A DNA stretch of 64,000 nt from Propionibacteriaceae bacterium (GTDB taxonomy: Bacteria; Actinomycetota; Actinomycetes; Propionibacteriales; Propionibacteriaceae): positions 124,001 to 188,000 of the forward strand of contig JAFKJK010000010.1 of NCBI GenBank assembly GCA_017306015.1. Direction: 5' to 3'. Each line of letters opens with the position of its first letter. Position 1 is the first letter of the stretch. Below are positions 39,609 through 48,148 of the stretch, one piece after another. The position numbers and the translations under genes are program-made. The notes under the pieces are model-generated. The model searched no databases. It had not been told where the DNA came from and saw nothing but the letters and a program-made list of their open reading frames with translations.

Positions 39609-39681
39609 CTCCCCCACCTGGACTCGAACCAGGAACCTGCGGATTAACAGTCCGACGCTCTGCCAATTGAGCTATGGGGGA
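39609..39681 (-). tRNA. tRNA-Asn (anticodon GUU)
   Basis: Minus-strand cloverleaf from TCCCCCA (39681): D-arm AGCTCAATTGGCAGAGC, anticodon loop CTGTTAA with anticodon GTT, T-arm CCTGGTTCGAGTCCAGG, acceptor TGGGGGA, discriminator G. CCA is not encoded, unlike tRNA-Met in this window. If aspS is non-discriminating, this tRNA would be charged with Asp first. Confidence 0.95.
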
Positions 39682-39728
39682 TCGCGCCGTGGCGCGAGGC
39701 AGTACGTTACCAGAGACTCGGCCCCACC

Positions 39729-40226
39729 TCACACGCCGTCGTACTCGGCGCGCAGCCGCTCCAGCTCCACGATCACCAGCGGGTCGGACGCCAGCTCGGC
39801 CGCTGTCGTGCCGCGTCCGGGAGTCGCCTGCCACACCAGCCCGGACGCACCGGGGGAGAGGTCACGCCGGCCCGTCAGGATCGCCTTGCGGTGCGGGCCG
39901 AGCTCGATGTCCCGCGTGGCGACGATGGTCGCGGTCACCCGCTCGTTGAACAGGTCGGGCAGTCCGCGCCGCTCGGTAAGCACGAGACTGCGCTGGACCC
40001 CCGAGGTGGTTGTCCACGCCAGCGTGCGGCTCGCGCCGTCCCAGCCGCCGCGTTCGACCTCGTGCCACGGCTGCTCGGACCAGCCGGATCCGTCTGGGAA
40101 GAACAGCCGGTCGACCGTGCCGACCACCTCCCCGTCCGGGCTGGACGCGGACGCCAGCACGCGCCGGCCACCGAGCAGCGCAACCAGGGCTGCGTCGAGG
40201 CGGGGGGGACGGGTGAACAGGGCCAT
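39729..40226 (-). CDS. Conserved hypothetical protein, actinobacterial
   Basis: 165 residues from ATG 40226. Reads as a cytosolic beta-rich protein (ASASSPDGEVVGTVDRLFFPDGSGWSEQPWHEVERGGWD ... LVLTERRGLPDLFNERVTATIV). I do not recognise a named domain with certainty; the pattern resembles conserved actinobacterial proteins of about 160 residues sometimes found next to DNA-metabolism genes. It lies 4 bases downstream of the ligD stop on the same strand, so it is likely cotranscribed with ligD. Confidence 0.75.
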   Translation of the reverse strand: MALFTRPPRLDAALVALLGGRRVLASASSPDGEVVGTVDRLFFPDGSGWSEQPWHEVERGGWDGASRTLAWTTTSGVQRSLVLTERRGLPDLFNERVTATIVATRDIELGPHRKAILTGRRDLSPGASGLVWQATPGRGTTAAELASDPLVIVELERLRAEYDGV

Positions 40227-40230
40227 CCGC

Positions 40231-42624
40231 CTATTCTCCCCGCTGCCGGGGTTGCTCGATTCGCACGTCCGCCGGCGCCAGGTCCGGACGCCAACCGATC
40301 CACACCGGATGCCGCAGGTGGCCGCTGCTGGTGCGCTCGGTGAAGAACACCTCCCCGACCAGCTCGGGACGCAGCCAGTGCGCGCCCTTCGCGTCGATTG
40401 ACGGCACCTGCACGAACGGACTGGCATCGCTGGCGAGCGGTTCCAGCAGCCGCTCGGCCTCGACCAGGCCCGCGTCGTTGAAGCCTGAGCCGACCCGGCC
40501 CACGTAGTCCAGCCCGTCGGCACCGGGAATGCCCAGCAGCAGCGCGCCCAGACCACCCGCGCGCCTGCCCTCGCCGGGACGCCAGCCGCCGACCACCACG
40601 GACTGGGTCTGTCGGTGCTTGATCTTCAGCCAGTCGTCGTTGCGCTGGCCGGGACGGTACGGCGATCCACGGCGTTTCGCCACCACACCTTCCAGGCGAA
40701 GATCGTCGGACGCGTCCAGTGCCGCGATCAGGTCGCCGTCGAACGCCGGCGGCACCTGCAGCCGTCCGTGCGTCCCGTCGGCGAGGTGCTCCAGCAGTTC
40801 GCGACGTTGCTCGTAGCCCAGCTTCAGCAGGGACGCCCCGTTCAGCGCCAGCAGGTCGAACAGCATCAGCACGGCCGGCGCCTTGGCGGCAGCCGCCGTG
40901 ATGTCGCCGGGGCGGCTGAGGTTGATCCGCGGCTGCAGCAACTCGAAGCGAGGTGCCCCGGCGGCGTCGAGCACCACGATCTCCCCGTCCAGGATCGCCG
41001 TGTCGGCCGGCAGCGCGGCCAGGTCGGCGATCAGGTCGGGATAGCGCTCGGTCTCGTCCCGGCCGCGCCGGCCGACGATGCGTACGGTGCCGTGATCGAG
41101 GTGGCAGAGCGCCCGCACCCCGTCCCACTTCATCTCGAAGCTCCAGTCGGCTTCGTTGAGGTTGGCCGACGCTGTCGCCAGCGTGGCCAGCATCGGGGTG
41201 ATCGTCTCCGGCAGCGGGGGCAGCCGCTGGCTGGTCGCGGCGACCGGCTGGGACGCGGGCGGCGCGAGCTCCATCCGGTGGATCAGCCAGTTCTCCTCGC
41301 CGGTGTGGATCAGCGCGAACTTCGCCGGGACGCCGCCGAGGCCGCCGTCCGGGCGTCCGTGGAGGGTGACGATCACCTCCTTGCCCTCGCGCCACTTCTC
41401 GCACTCGTAGGTGCCGGCGTCCCAGATCGTCACCGTGCCGGCTCCGTACTGGCCCTTCGGGATGGTGCCCTCGAAGCCGCCGTAGTCGAGCGGGTGGTCC
41501 TCCACGTGGACGGCGAGGTTGTTGCGTTTGGGGTTGTCAGGTGGGCCTTTCGGGACCGCCCAGCTGACCAGGACGCCGTCCCGCTCGAGCCGGAAGTCCC
41601 AGTGCAGTCGCCGGGCATGGTGCTCCTGAACGACGAACGAGTTGCCCTCGGTCGGCGGGGGAGCGTGGGCGGGCACCGGCTCGGGGGTGAGCGTCGCGTC
41701 CCGCATGCTCCGGTAGGTGCTCAACCGGTCGCCAGCGGTCGCGGGCGGCAACAGCGCGGCGAACAGATCGCCGTGTTCGCGGACGCGGTCGAGCACCTCG
41801 TGGAAGTCGAGCTGCCGCAGGTCGGGATCGGCGAGCTCGTCCCAGGTCCGGGGGGCGGCCACCCACGGATGCGACCGTCCTCGCAGCGAGTACGGCGAGA
41901 TCGTCGTCTTCGAGCCGTTGTTCTGGCTCCAGTCGAGGAAGACCTTGCCGTCGCGGTCGGCGCGCCGCATCACGGCGGTCACCCGGTCGGGGTGCGCCGA
42001 CTGCAGCGCCCGGCCGAGTTCGCGGGCGACCTGCGAGGCGGCCTCGGTGTCCAGCGAACCGTCCAGCGGGGCGTACAGGTGGATGCCCTTGCTGCCGCTG
42101 GTCACCGGGAAGCACTCCATGCCGGCGTCGGTCAGCGCGTCCCGCACCCAGCGAGCGACCTCCGCGCAGTCGGCCAGCCCGACACCGGGGCCCGGGTCGA
42201 GGTCGAGCACGAGCCGGTCGGGTGCCAGCGCATGCCCGCCCTGGCTGAACCGCCACTGGGGCACGTGCAGTTCCAGGGACGCCAGTTGCGCCAGCCACAC
42301 GAGCGTCGCGGTGTCGTCGGCGACCGGGTAGTTGTTGCTGCCCTTGGAGTGCTTGATCGGGTGGCGGCGCACCCAGTCGGGGGTGCCTTTGGGCAGGTCC
42401 TTGGCGAAGAACACGTTGGTCTCGGACTCGCCGTCGCCCACCCCGTCCGGCCAGCGCTTCCGGGTGATCGGACGCTGCCGCAGGTGCGGCAGGATCACCG
42501 GCGCGATCTCGGTGTAGTAGGCGATCACGTCGCCCTTGGTGGTGCCGGTGGCGGGGTAGAGGACCTTGTCGGTGTTGGTCACGGCGATCCGCTGCCCGTC
42601 GACCACCACCTGCTCGGCGCCCAT
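40231..42624 (-). CDS. ligD: Multifunctional NHEJ ligase LigD (polymerase-phosphoesterase-ligase)
   Basis: 797 residues combining all three activities of bacterial non-homologous end joining. N-terminal AEP-type polymerase domain (about 10-290; LVLDLDPGPGVG with catalytic Asp pair, PVTSGSKGIHLYAPL). Then a 3'-phosphoesterase domain (about 320-460; FVVQEHHARRLHWDFRLE with the metal-binding His and Asp). Last an ATP-dependent ligase domain (about 490-790) with nucleotidyl-Lys motif FEMKWDGVRAL and DGEIVVLD. The Pol-PE-Lig order is that of mycobacterial LigD. It repairs double-strand breaks with Ku; no ku gene is in this window. Divergent from the M20 peptidase gene. Confidence 0.96.
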   Translation of the reverse strand: MGAEQVVVDGQRIAVTNTDKVLYPATGTTKGDVIAYYTEIAPVILPHLRQRPITRKRWPDGVGDGESETNVFFAKDLPKGTPDWVRRHPIKHSKGSNNYPVADDTATLVWLAQLASLELHVPQWRFSQGGHALAPDRLVLDLDPGPGVGLADCAEVARWVRDALTDAGMECFPVTSGSKGIHLYAPLDGSLDTEAASQVARELGRALQSAHPDRVTAVMRRADRDGKVFLDWSQNNGSKTTISPYSLRGRSHPWVAAPRTWDELADPDLRQLDFHEVLDRVREHGDLFAALLPPATAGDRLSTYRSMRDATLTPEPVPAHAPPPTEGNSFVVQEHHARRLHWDFRLERDGVLVSWAVPKGPPDNPKRNNLAVHVEDHPLDYGGFEGTIPKGQYGAGTVTIWDAGTYECEKWREGKEVIVTLHGRPDGGLGGVPAKFALIHTGEENWLIHRMELAPPASQPVAATSQRLPPLPETITPMLATLATASANLNEADWSFEMKWDGVRALCHLDHGTVRIVGRRGRDETERYPDLIADLAALPADTAILDGEIVVLDAAGAPRFELLQPRINLSRPGDITAAAAKAPAVLMLFDLLALNGASLLKLGYEQRRELLEHLADGTHGRLQVPPAFDGDLIAALDASDDLRLEGVVAKRRGSPYRPGQRNDDWLKIKHRQTQSVVVGGWRPGEGRRAGGLGALLLGIPGADGLDYVGRVGSGFNDAGLVEAERLLEPLASDASPFVQVPSIDAKGAHWLRPELVGEVFFTERTSSGHLRHPVWIGWRPDLAPADVRIEQPRQRGE

Positions 42625-42673
42625 CCGGCAATCCTGCCATCGGCGGCGGGCGATGCGGGCCTAGGCTGCGTGC

Positions 42674-44332
42674 ATGTACCCGGAGCTGCCCGAGCCCGCC
42701 GACTCCGCGCCCACCCGCTCCGGCATCGCCGAGAGGCTCGCCCAGCTGGTCGCCGTGCCGACGATCTCGGCCGAGAGCGACCGGGTCGGGACTGCTTTCG
42801 AGGACTTCGTCTCGCTGCTCGCCGACCTCTACCCGCTGGTGCACGAACGGCTGGAGTTCGAGCGGATCGGGGAGCTGGGCCTGGTCTACCGCTGGGCGTC
42901 GGGGGCCGCCACCGCGGCGCCGGTCGTGCTGATGGCGCACTGGGACGTGGTTCCGGTCACCGGTCAGGAGTCTGAGTGGACCCACCCACCGTTCGCCGGC
43001 GTGATCGCGGACGGCTTCGTCCACGGTCGCGGGACGCTGGACGACAAGGGCGCGCTGTGCGTGCTGCTGGAGGCCGTGGAGAACCTCCTCGCCGAGGGCT
43101 TCACCCCAGCCCGCGAGGTCTGGCTGTGCCTGGGAGGCGACGAGGAGACCTCCGGCGAGGGTGCCCGGAGGATCGCCGAGACCCTGCACGGACGCGGCGT
43201 CCGGCCCTGGCTGGTGCTGGACGAGGGCGGCGCGGTCTCCGACCTGCCGCTGCCCGGGCTCTCGGGCTGGTTCGCGATGGTCGGGCTGGCGGAGAAGGGC
43301 GTGATGGCCGTCGAGCTGTCCGCCAGCGCGGAGGGTGGTCATGCGTCCGCGCCGACCGGGCTGACCGCCGTGGGCCGGATCGCCCGCGCGGTGGCCCGGC
43401 TCAACCGCAACCCGTTCCGTCCCCGCCTGCCGCGGACGGTGGCGGCGATGATGCTGCGGCTGGCCGAGCACGCGTCCCCCGGCTACGCCCGGGTCTACCG
43501 GGCAGCTGCGGCCGCACCCCGGCTGACCGCACGGCTGCTGCAGTTCGCCGGCCACGAGGCGGCCGCGATGGCCCGCACCACCGTTGCGCCAACCATGGTC
43601 GCCGGCGGCAGTGCTGCCAACGTGCTGCCTTCGGAGGCCACCGCGGTCGTGAATGTCCGGGTGAACATCGGCGAGACCACCGCCGGCGTGACCGGACGCC
43701 TTCGCCGGGCGATCGGCGACCCCGCGGTCCAGGTGCGGGCGGTGGAGGCGTCCGAGCCGTCGGCCGAGTCGAGCCCGGACACCGCCCAGTTCGCGCTGCT
43801 GGCTCGGGCGGTGGGCGCCGGCTATCCAGGCGTCCCCGCGATTCCGTACCTGGTCACCGGCGCAACCGACGCCCGGCACTGGCACCGGCTGGGCACCAAT
43901 GTCTACCGGTTCGCACCCTTGAGCATGGACGCAGCGCAGCGCGCCAGCATCCACGGGGTGGACGAACGGGTCGCGGTCGACGCGCTCGTCCGGGGTGAAC
44001 GCTGCTACCGGGCGCTGCTTCAGGGCCTCGACGGCCGCGATGACGCCGGTGTCCTGCCGCGTGACCCCGGGGTGCCCGCTGAGGCCGTCGTCCCGGCGAA
44101 CGCCGGGATCCCTGTCGCCGGGTCGGGGACGCGACCACCGGTGATTCCGGGCGAGGGGCTGGGTGGCGATGTGCTGGGTGGGCCTGGGGTGCTCGCTGAG
44201 GCTGTCGTCCCGGCGAACGCCGGGATCCCCGTCGCCGGGTCGGGGACGCGACCACCGGTGATTCCGGCTGATCCCGGCGAAGCTGGGGACGACAACGAAG
44301 GGACGCCCGGAGGAAGGGAGCCGCATGTCTGA
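42674..44332 (+). CDS. M20-family metallopeptidase with repeat-derived C-terminal tail
   Basis: Zinc-dependent carboxypeptidase/aminoacylase-like protein of 552 residues. Metal and catalytic motifs: VVLMAHWDVVPV (His, Asp), HGRGTLDDKGAL (bridging Asp), GGDEETSGEGARR (catalytic Glu), LDEGG, and near 420 FAPLSMDAAQRASIHGVDERV (last His ligand). A lid domain lies between (about 215-340). The normal fold ends near residue 455 (RALLQGL). The last 90 or so residues ([22 protein letters not shown], twice) are translated from two copies of the intergenic palindromic repeat and are probably not part of the ancestral protein. The stop overlaps the next start by 8 bases. Confidence 0.88.
   Translation: MYPELPEPADSAPTRSGIAERLAQLVAVPTISAESDRVGTAFEDFVSLLADLYPLVHERLEFERIGELGLVYRWASGAATAAPVVLMAHWDVVPVTGQESEWTHPPFAGVIADGFVHGRGTLDDKGALCVLLEAVENLLAEGFTPAREVWLCLGGDEETSGEGARRIAETLHGRGVRPWLVLDEGGAVSDLPLPGLSGWFAMVGLAEKGVMAVELSASAEGGHASAPTGLTAVGRIARAVARLNRNPFRPRLPRTVAAMMLRLAEHASPGYARVYRAAAAAPRLTARLLQFAGHEAAAMARTTVAPTMVAGGSAANVLPSEATAVVNVRVNIGETTAGVTGRLRRAIGDPAVQVRAVEASEPSAESSPDTAQFALLARAVGAGYPGVPAIPYLVTGATDARHWHRLGTNVYRFAPLSMDAAQRASIHGVDERVAVDALVRGERCYRALLQGLDGRDDAGVLPRDPGVPAEAVVPANAGIPVAGSGTRPPVIPGEGLGGDVLGGPGVLAEAVVPANAGIPVAGSGTRPPVIPADPGEAGDDNEGTPGGREPHV
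44085..44283. repeat. Two palindromic repeat copies inside a coding sequence
   Basis: GTCGTCCCGGCGAACGCCGG occurs at about 44088 and again at about 44205, each followed by GTCGCCGGGTCGGGGACGCG and ACCACCGGTGATTCCGG. This is a near-identical direct duplication of about 117 bases, read in frame at the end of the M20 peptidase gene. Confidence 0.85.
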
Positions 44333-45773
44333 CAGTCGCACTACCGATCCCGGCAAGATCCGCTTCGGGGCCTTGTCCGCCGTCGTCGGCTTCCTCGTCT
44401 TCGTCGAGCTGACCAGCGGCGTCATCCAGGGCTTCTACGTGCCGATGCTCACCGACATCGCCCGCCACCTCGGCGTCCCGGACGCGGACGTGAACTGGCT
44501 CGAAGGCGGCCAGGCGATGGTCGCGGCGATCGTGATCCCGGCCTTCGCCAAGCTCGGCGACCTCGTCGGCCACCGGCGGATGCTGCTCGTCTCCACGGCA
44601 CTCACCGCGCTGGCCAGCGCCGCGATGCCTCTCACCGACAACTTCTGGGTGTTCCTGCTCGCCTGGTCGCTGCAGGGCTTCTACGTCGTCTGGCTGCCGC
44701 TGGAGACCGCGCTGATCTACCACCGGGCGCGCGCCACCGGGCACCCGGCGGTGCTGACCCGCCGGGCCGCCGGGCTACTGGTCGCGTCCCTGGAGGTGGG
44801 TGTGATCGCGGCTGCGCTGGCCGCCGGTCAGCTGGTCGGGGTCTGGCCGCTCCCGGGGCCGCTGTGGCTGCCGGCGATCGCGGTGACGGCCTGTTTCTTC
44901 GTGATCCTGTTCGGGGTCAAGGAGTCGCCCGACCTGCATCCAGGCACCTTCGACGGCTTCGGAATGGCCCTGGTCGCGGCGGCGCTGCTGGCGTTCACCG
45001 GCGGGCTGTTCCTGCTGCGGCTGCAGGGAGTGGCCAGCCCGGTCGCCTGGGTGGCGTTGGTGCTCGGCCTGGCGCTGTTCGTCCCGTTCGTGCTGTGGGA
45101 ACTCCGCCAGGACGACCCGCTGGTGGACGTCCGGATGTTCGCCTCGCCCGCACTGGGCCCGGTGTTCATCACCGCCGGCCTGTTCGGGGTGAGCGTGCTC
45201 GGCGCGCAGGCGCCGCTGTCGACCTTCGCCCGGACCGATCCGTCCGTCTACGGCTACGGACTCGGCGTCTCGTCGGGCCTGACGTCGATCCTGATCGGCG
45301 CGTACGTGCTCAGCCTGGTCGCCGGTGCGCTGGCGTTCCCGCTGGTGACGAAGTACGTCGCACCCCGGTGGGCGCTGATCGGCGCCAGCGTCCTGGTCGG
45401 CGTGGGCTATCTGCTGTTCCTGCCCCGGCACGGCAGCTATTCCGAGGTGCTGGTCAACATGATCGTGGCCGGCGTCGGCTCCGGCGCCCTGGTGGCAGCG
45501 CTGCCGGCCGCGGCCGCGTCCGCAGCACCGCTGGGCCAGACCGGTGTGGCGACCGGCCTCACCAACTCGGTGAAGACCGTGGGCGGTGCGATCGCGTCCG
45601 CCGTATTCGGGATCGCGCTGGCCACGCACGCCGGCGGTGCCGTCGAGGGGACGGCCGGCTCGTACAGCGGCTACCTCACCGTCTGGGTGGTCTGCGGCGC
45701 CACGGCCCTGGTCGCCGCGGTGATCCTGCTGTTCGTGCCGAAGACGGCCTTCAGCGACCAGACGTCCGCCTGA
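44325..45773 (+). CDS. MFS transporter, 14-TM DHA2-like
   Basis: 482 residues with about 14 hydrophobic helices. Starts at ATG 44325 after GGAGGAAGGGAG, overlapping the peptidase stop. The loop between helices 2 and 3 has KLGDLVGHRRMLLVS, the MFS motif A (G-D-x-x-G-x-R/H-R). Other drug:H+ antiporter-2 features are EGGQAMVAAIVIPAF in helix 2 and GVATGLTNSVKTVGGAIASAVFG near the end. Probably exports a small molecule; substrate unknown. Coupling to the peptidase suggests transport of its product or substrate, by inference only. Confidence 0.9.
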   Translation: MSDSRTTDPGKIRFGALSAVVGFLVFVELTSGVIQGFYVPMLTDIARHLGVPDADVNWLEGGQAMVAAIVIPAFAKLGDLVGHRRMLLVSTALTALASAAMPLTDNFWVFLLAWSLQGFYVVWLPLETALIYHRARATGHPAVLTRRAAGLLVASLEVGVIAAALAAGQLVGVWPLPGPLWLPAIAVTACFFVILFGVKESPDLHPGTFDGFGMALVAAALLAFTGGLFLLRLQGVASPVAWVALVLGLALFVPFVLWELRQDDPLVDVRMFASPALGPVFITAGLFGVSVLGAQAPLSTFARTDPSVYGYGLGVSSGLTSILIGAYVLSLVAGALAFPLVTKYVAPRWALIGASVLVGVGYLLFLPRHGSYSEVLVNMIVAGVGSGALVAALPAAAASAAPLGQTGVATGLTNSVKTVGGAIASAVFGIALATHAGGAVEGTAGSYSGYLTVWVVCGATALVAAVILLFVPKTAFSDQTSA

Positions 45774-45784
45774 AGAACGACCCC

Positions 45785-46012
45785 GAACGATCGGGGACAG
45801 GTACTTCGGTTCACGCTCGGCTCGGACGTACTCGTTCGGTCGTCCGTCTGAACCAACGGGGACAGGTACTTTCGGTTCACGCTCCGCGCAGGCATGCTCG
45901 TGCACCCGGCGATGAACCAATGTACCTGTCCCCGATGGTTCAGCTGGTGAACCGAGGTACCTGTCCCCGATGGTTCATAGCGTGAACCGAGGTACCTGTC
46001 CCCGATGGTTCA
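45785..46012. repeat. Inverted cluster of five GGTACCTGTCCCC repeats
   Basis: Two copies read GGGGACAGGTACTT-CGGTTCACGCTC (about 45790 and 45858). Three read GTACCTGTCCCCGATGGTTCA in the opposite sense (about 45919, 45955, 45990), the last two with a perfect GTGAACCGAG lead. Copies in opposite orientation can pair over the gap between the convergent MFS and HAD genes. The last copy overlaps the HAD stop codon. Similar short repeats are typical of REP elements mobilised by RAYT transposases elsewhere; no such gene is in the window. Confidence 0.8.
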
Positions 46013-46828
46013 GTACGGGCGGCCGGCGGCGAGCAGATCGAGGATCGTGGTGCCTACGCCGTCGGAGGAGTTCGGCGGGACGGCCTCGAACCGCCGCAGC
46101 AGGGACGGGTGGCCGTTCGCCACCACGAAGCCGCGGCCCGCCCACTCGAGCATCTCGACATCGTTGGGCATGTCGCCGAACGCGACCACCTCGTCCGCGG
46201 CGATGCCCAGCTCGGCGCACAGGACCTCGAGCGTGCTCGCCTTGGTCACGCCGGGAGCGGTCAACTCGATCATCCCGTACGGCGCGTTCACCGACGCATG
46301 GGTGAGGTACAGCCGGTCGGCGACGGTGGCGCGGCTGCGGGTCGTGAGTTCGTCCGACTCGATGCCGGGGTGGAAGCCGAGCAGCTTGATCACCGGCCCG
46401 ATCGCGGTCAGCAGTTCCGGCAGCGGGGCGCACAGGGCGTCCGGCAGCTCGGTCTGCCGCGTCGGGCAGTCGGGCTCATAGCCGAAACCGGACGCTGCCT
46501 CCAGCGCAAACGTCATCCCCGGTACCTCCAGGCGCAGGTCGTCGGCGACGGCGAGCGCGACCTCCCCGGTCAGCGGGAAGGACTGGACGATGCAGCCTCC
46601 GGCCAGGTCGAACACGGCGGCCCCGTTGCTCACGATCACCTTCGAGTGGGTGCCGGCCAGGCCGTCCAGCACGTCCAGCCACCGGAACGGCCGGCCGGTC
46701 GCCACCACGAACACGATCCCGCGCTCGGACGCGGCCCGGACCGCGGCGAGGTTGGTCGCCGACACGGTCCCGTCCGGACGCAGGAAGGTGCCGTCCAGGT
46801 CGGTGGCGATCAGCCGCAGCGTGCTCAC
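46010..46828 (-). CDS. HAD-superfamily phosphatase (Cof type)
   Basis: 272 residues from GTG 46828. HAD motif I RLIATDLDGTFLRPDG (nucleophile DxD), motif II VVATGRPF, motif III Lys near VTKASTLEVLC, and motif IV VVAFGDMPNDVEMLEWAG (GDxxND). The C2B-type cap lies between and includes GFGYEPDCPTRQTELPDAL. Such enzymes dephosphorylate sugar or nucleotide phosphates; the substrate is not evident. Its start overlaps the stop of the upstream repeat protein by 4 bases. Confidence 0.92.
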   Translation of the reverse strand: MSTLRLIATDLDGTFLRPDGTVSATNLAAVRAASERGIVFVVATGRPFRWLDVLDGLAGTHSKVIVSNGAAVFDLAGGCIVQSFPLTGEVALAVADDLRLEVPGMTFALEAASGFGYEPDCPTRQTELPDALCAPLPELLTAIGPVIKLLGFHPGIESDELTTRSRATVADRLYLTHASVNAPYGMIELTAPGVTKASTLEVLCAELGIAADEVVAFGDMPNDVEMLEWAGRGFVVANGHPSLLRRFEAVPPNSSDGVGTTILDLLAAGRPY

Positions 46829-47691
46829 AGCCTGGAGTTCGGTGTGGGCGACCCGCCGGCCGAAGGCGACGCCGACTGTGGGGACGGCGACGCCGACTGC
46901 GGCGAGGGGGACGCCGACTGCGGCGAGGGGGACGCGGACTGCGGCGACGGCGATGCCGACTGCGGCGAGGGGGACGCGGACTGCGGCGACGGCGATGCCG
47001 ACTGCGGCGACGGGGACGCCGTCGTCGGCACCGGCGGCGGGGGCTGTTCGGTGCCGGACTGCTGGAAGATCAGGATCGCGATCAGCACGGCCAGCGCGCA
47101 CAGCAGCAGCATCAGCAGCCAGGACACCAGGATCGAGAGCCACCCCGAGCGGTCGTGGCGTCCCGGCCACGGCAGGGGCCACACCCGGGCGATGCCGGGA
47201 CGGCTGGCGTCCAGCCAGTGCAGCCGGTAGTCCGGGCCGGCCGGGCTGCCCTGCTCGGCGAGCGTGGACAGGTCGACCTCGTTGAGGATCCGGTCGGCTT
47301 CGGCCGCGGACTCCGGCGAGGCGTCGTAGGCCAGCGCCACCCAAGGGGTGGCCGGCGCGTCCGCACCGATGCTCGGGTCGTCGCTCTCGTCACGAAAGCG
47401 GCGGCCCAGCCGGCCGTTGTCCTGGCCGGCGCCGCCCCGCGCGATCACCGTGTCGATGTGCAGCTTGTTCACCGTGCCGGCGAAGCGATCCCTCGCTCCG
47501 GCGTCCGCGGCAGCCCCCTCCGACAACAGGATCAGCAAGGTGGCCGTGTTGGCATCGTCGTGGCCGATGTAGGCCACCCCGGACGGCGAGGCCGTCAGTC
47601 GGGCGTCCAGCCAGAAGTCGCCGACCTTCGGCGGATCGGACGGCAGCAGCGGCAGCAGGCGAGGCGGCTCGCCTGCGGTCGGTTCGCTCAT
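46825..47691 (-). CDS. Single-pass membrane protein with a PSPQSAS heptad repeat tail
   Basis: 288 residues. A cytosolic N-terminal domain (1-175; SGVAYIGHDDANTATLLILLSEGAA, WVALAYDASPESAAEADRILNEV) of a type seen next to serine/threonine kinase-like genes but not identified; one TM helix (WLLMLLLCALAVLIAILIF, about 195-215); then an extracellular tail with eight copies of the PSPQSAS heptad encoded by 21-bp repeats at about 46865-47015, ending in SPTPNSRL. Repeat number probably varies between strains. The tail would span the cell wall like a Pro-rich stalk. Confidence 0.8.
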   Translation of the reverse strand: MSEPTAGEPPRLLPLLPSDPPKVGDFWLDARLTASPSGVAYIGHDDANTATLLILLSEGAAADAGARDRFAGTVNKLHIDTVIARGGAGQDNGRLGRRFRDESDDPSIGADAPATPWVALAYDASPESAAEADRILNEVDLSTLAEQGSPAGPDYRLHWLDASRPGIARVWPLPWPGRHDRSGWLSILVSWLLMLLLCALAVLIAILIFQQSGTEQPPPPVPTTASPSPQSASPSPQSASPSPQSASPSPQSASPSPQSASPSPQSASPSPQSASPSAGGSPTPNSRL

Positions 47692-48148
47692 CTCGTCCCA
47701 TCTGATCCGTGCCCGGCCCGAGCGCCGGGGTGCGTCCAGACTCCGCCCGTGCCCGCACTGTCGCGTGGACGCGGTCGTCGTCCGACCGTGCCGTCGATCC
47801 CGGGCGGGGCGACGCCACGGCCTTGCGGCCCCATTCTGCCGTACCCGCCAAGGACGCTGCCGGGTCAGGCCCGGCCCTCCGGCCGGGACGCTGCCATGCG
47901 CCCTCGCAGCATCGCTGCCGGGACCTGGCGAGGCCTACTGCCCGGGGAGTGCCCGGCCCAGACCGAGCAAGACGTGCCCGCGGGGACCGATGAAGCGGCG
48001 CGGAGCCGGGAAGTGGCGAAGAGGGGAGAGACGACCACGAAGACGGACTTGCGCGCGGACGCCGGACGACACACAGGGTTCACGCTGGGCTCACCCGGTA
48101 TCGTTGCGAGAGCAATTCCGCAGCAGAAACAGCATCAGGAGCGTCTTC
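47692..48148. other. Intergenic region, about 457 bp, no gene seen
   Basis: Lies between the divergent repeat-protein and moxR genes. Frames here are GC-rich without coherent codon use. It must contain both promoters; I could not identify convincing -35/-10 elements. AGGAG at about 48136-48140 precedes the moxR GTG. Confidence 0.5.

Noticed and set aside
40231..42624. A complete NHEJ locus
   Set aside because: LigD is clear, but no Ku gene lies on either side within the window, so only the ligase half can be claimed.
41537..44425. Long minus-strand open frame across ligD and the peptidase gene
   Set aside because: It is antisense and out-of-frame to two clear genes and shows no motif; typical of high-GC DNA.
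45785..46012. Short regularly spaced repeats suggestive of CRISPR
   Set aside because: Copies occur in both orientations with irregular gaps and near-identical flanks.
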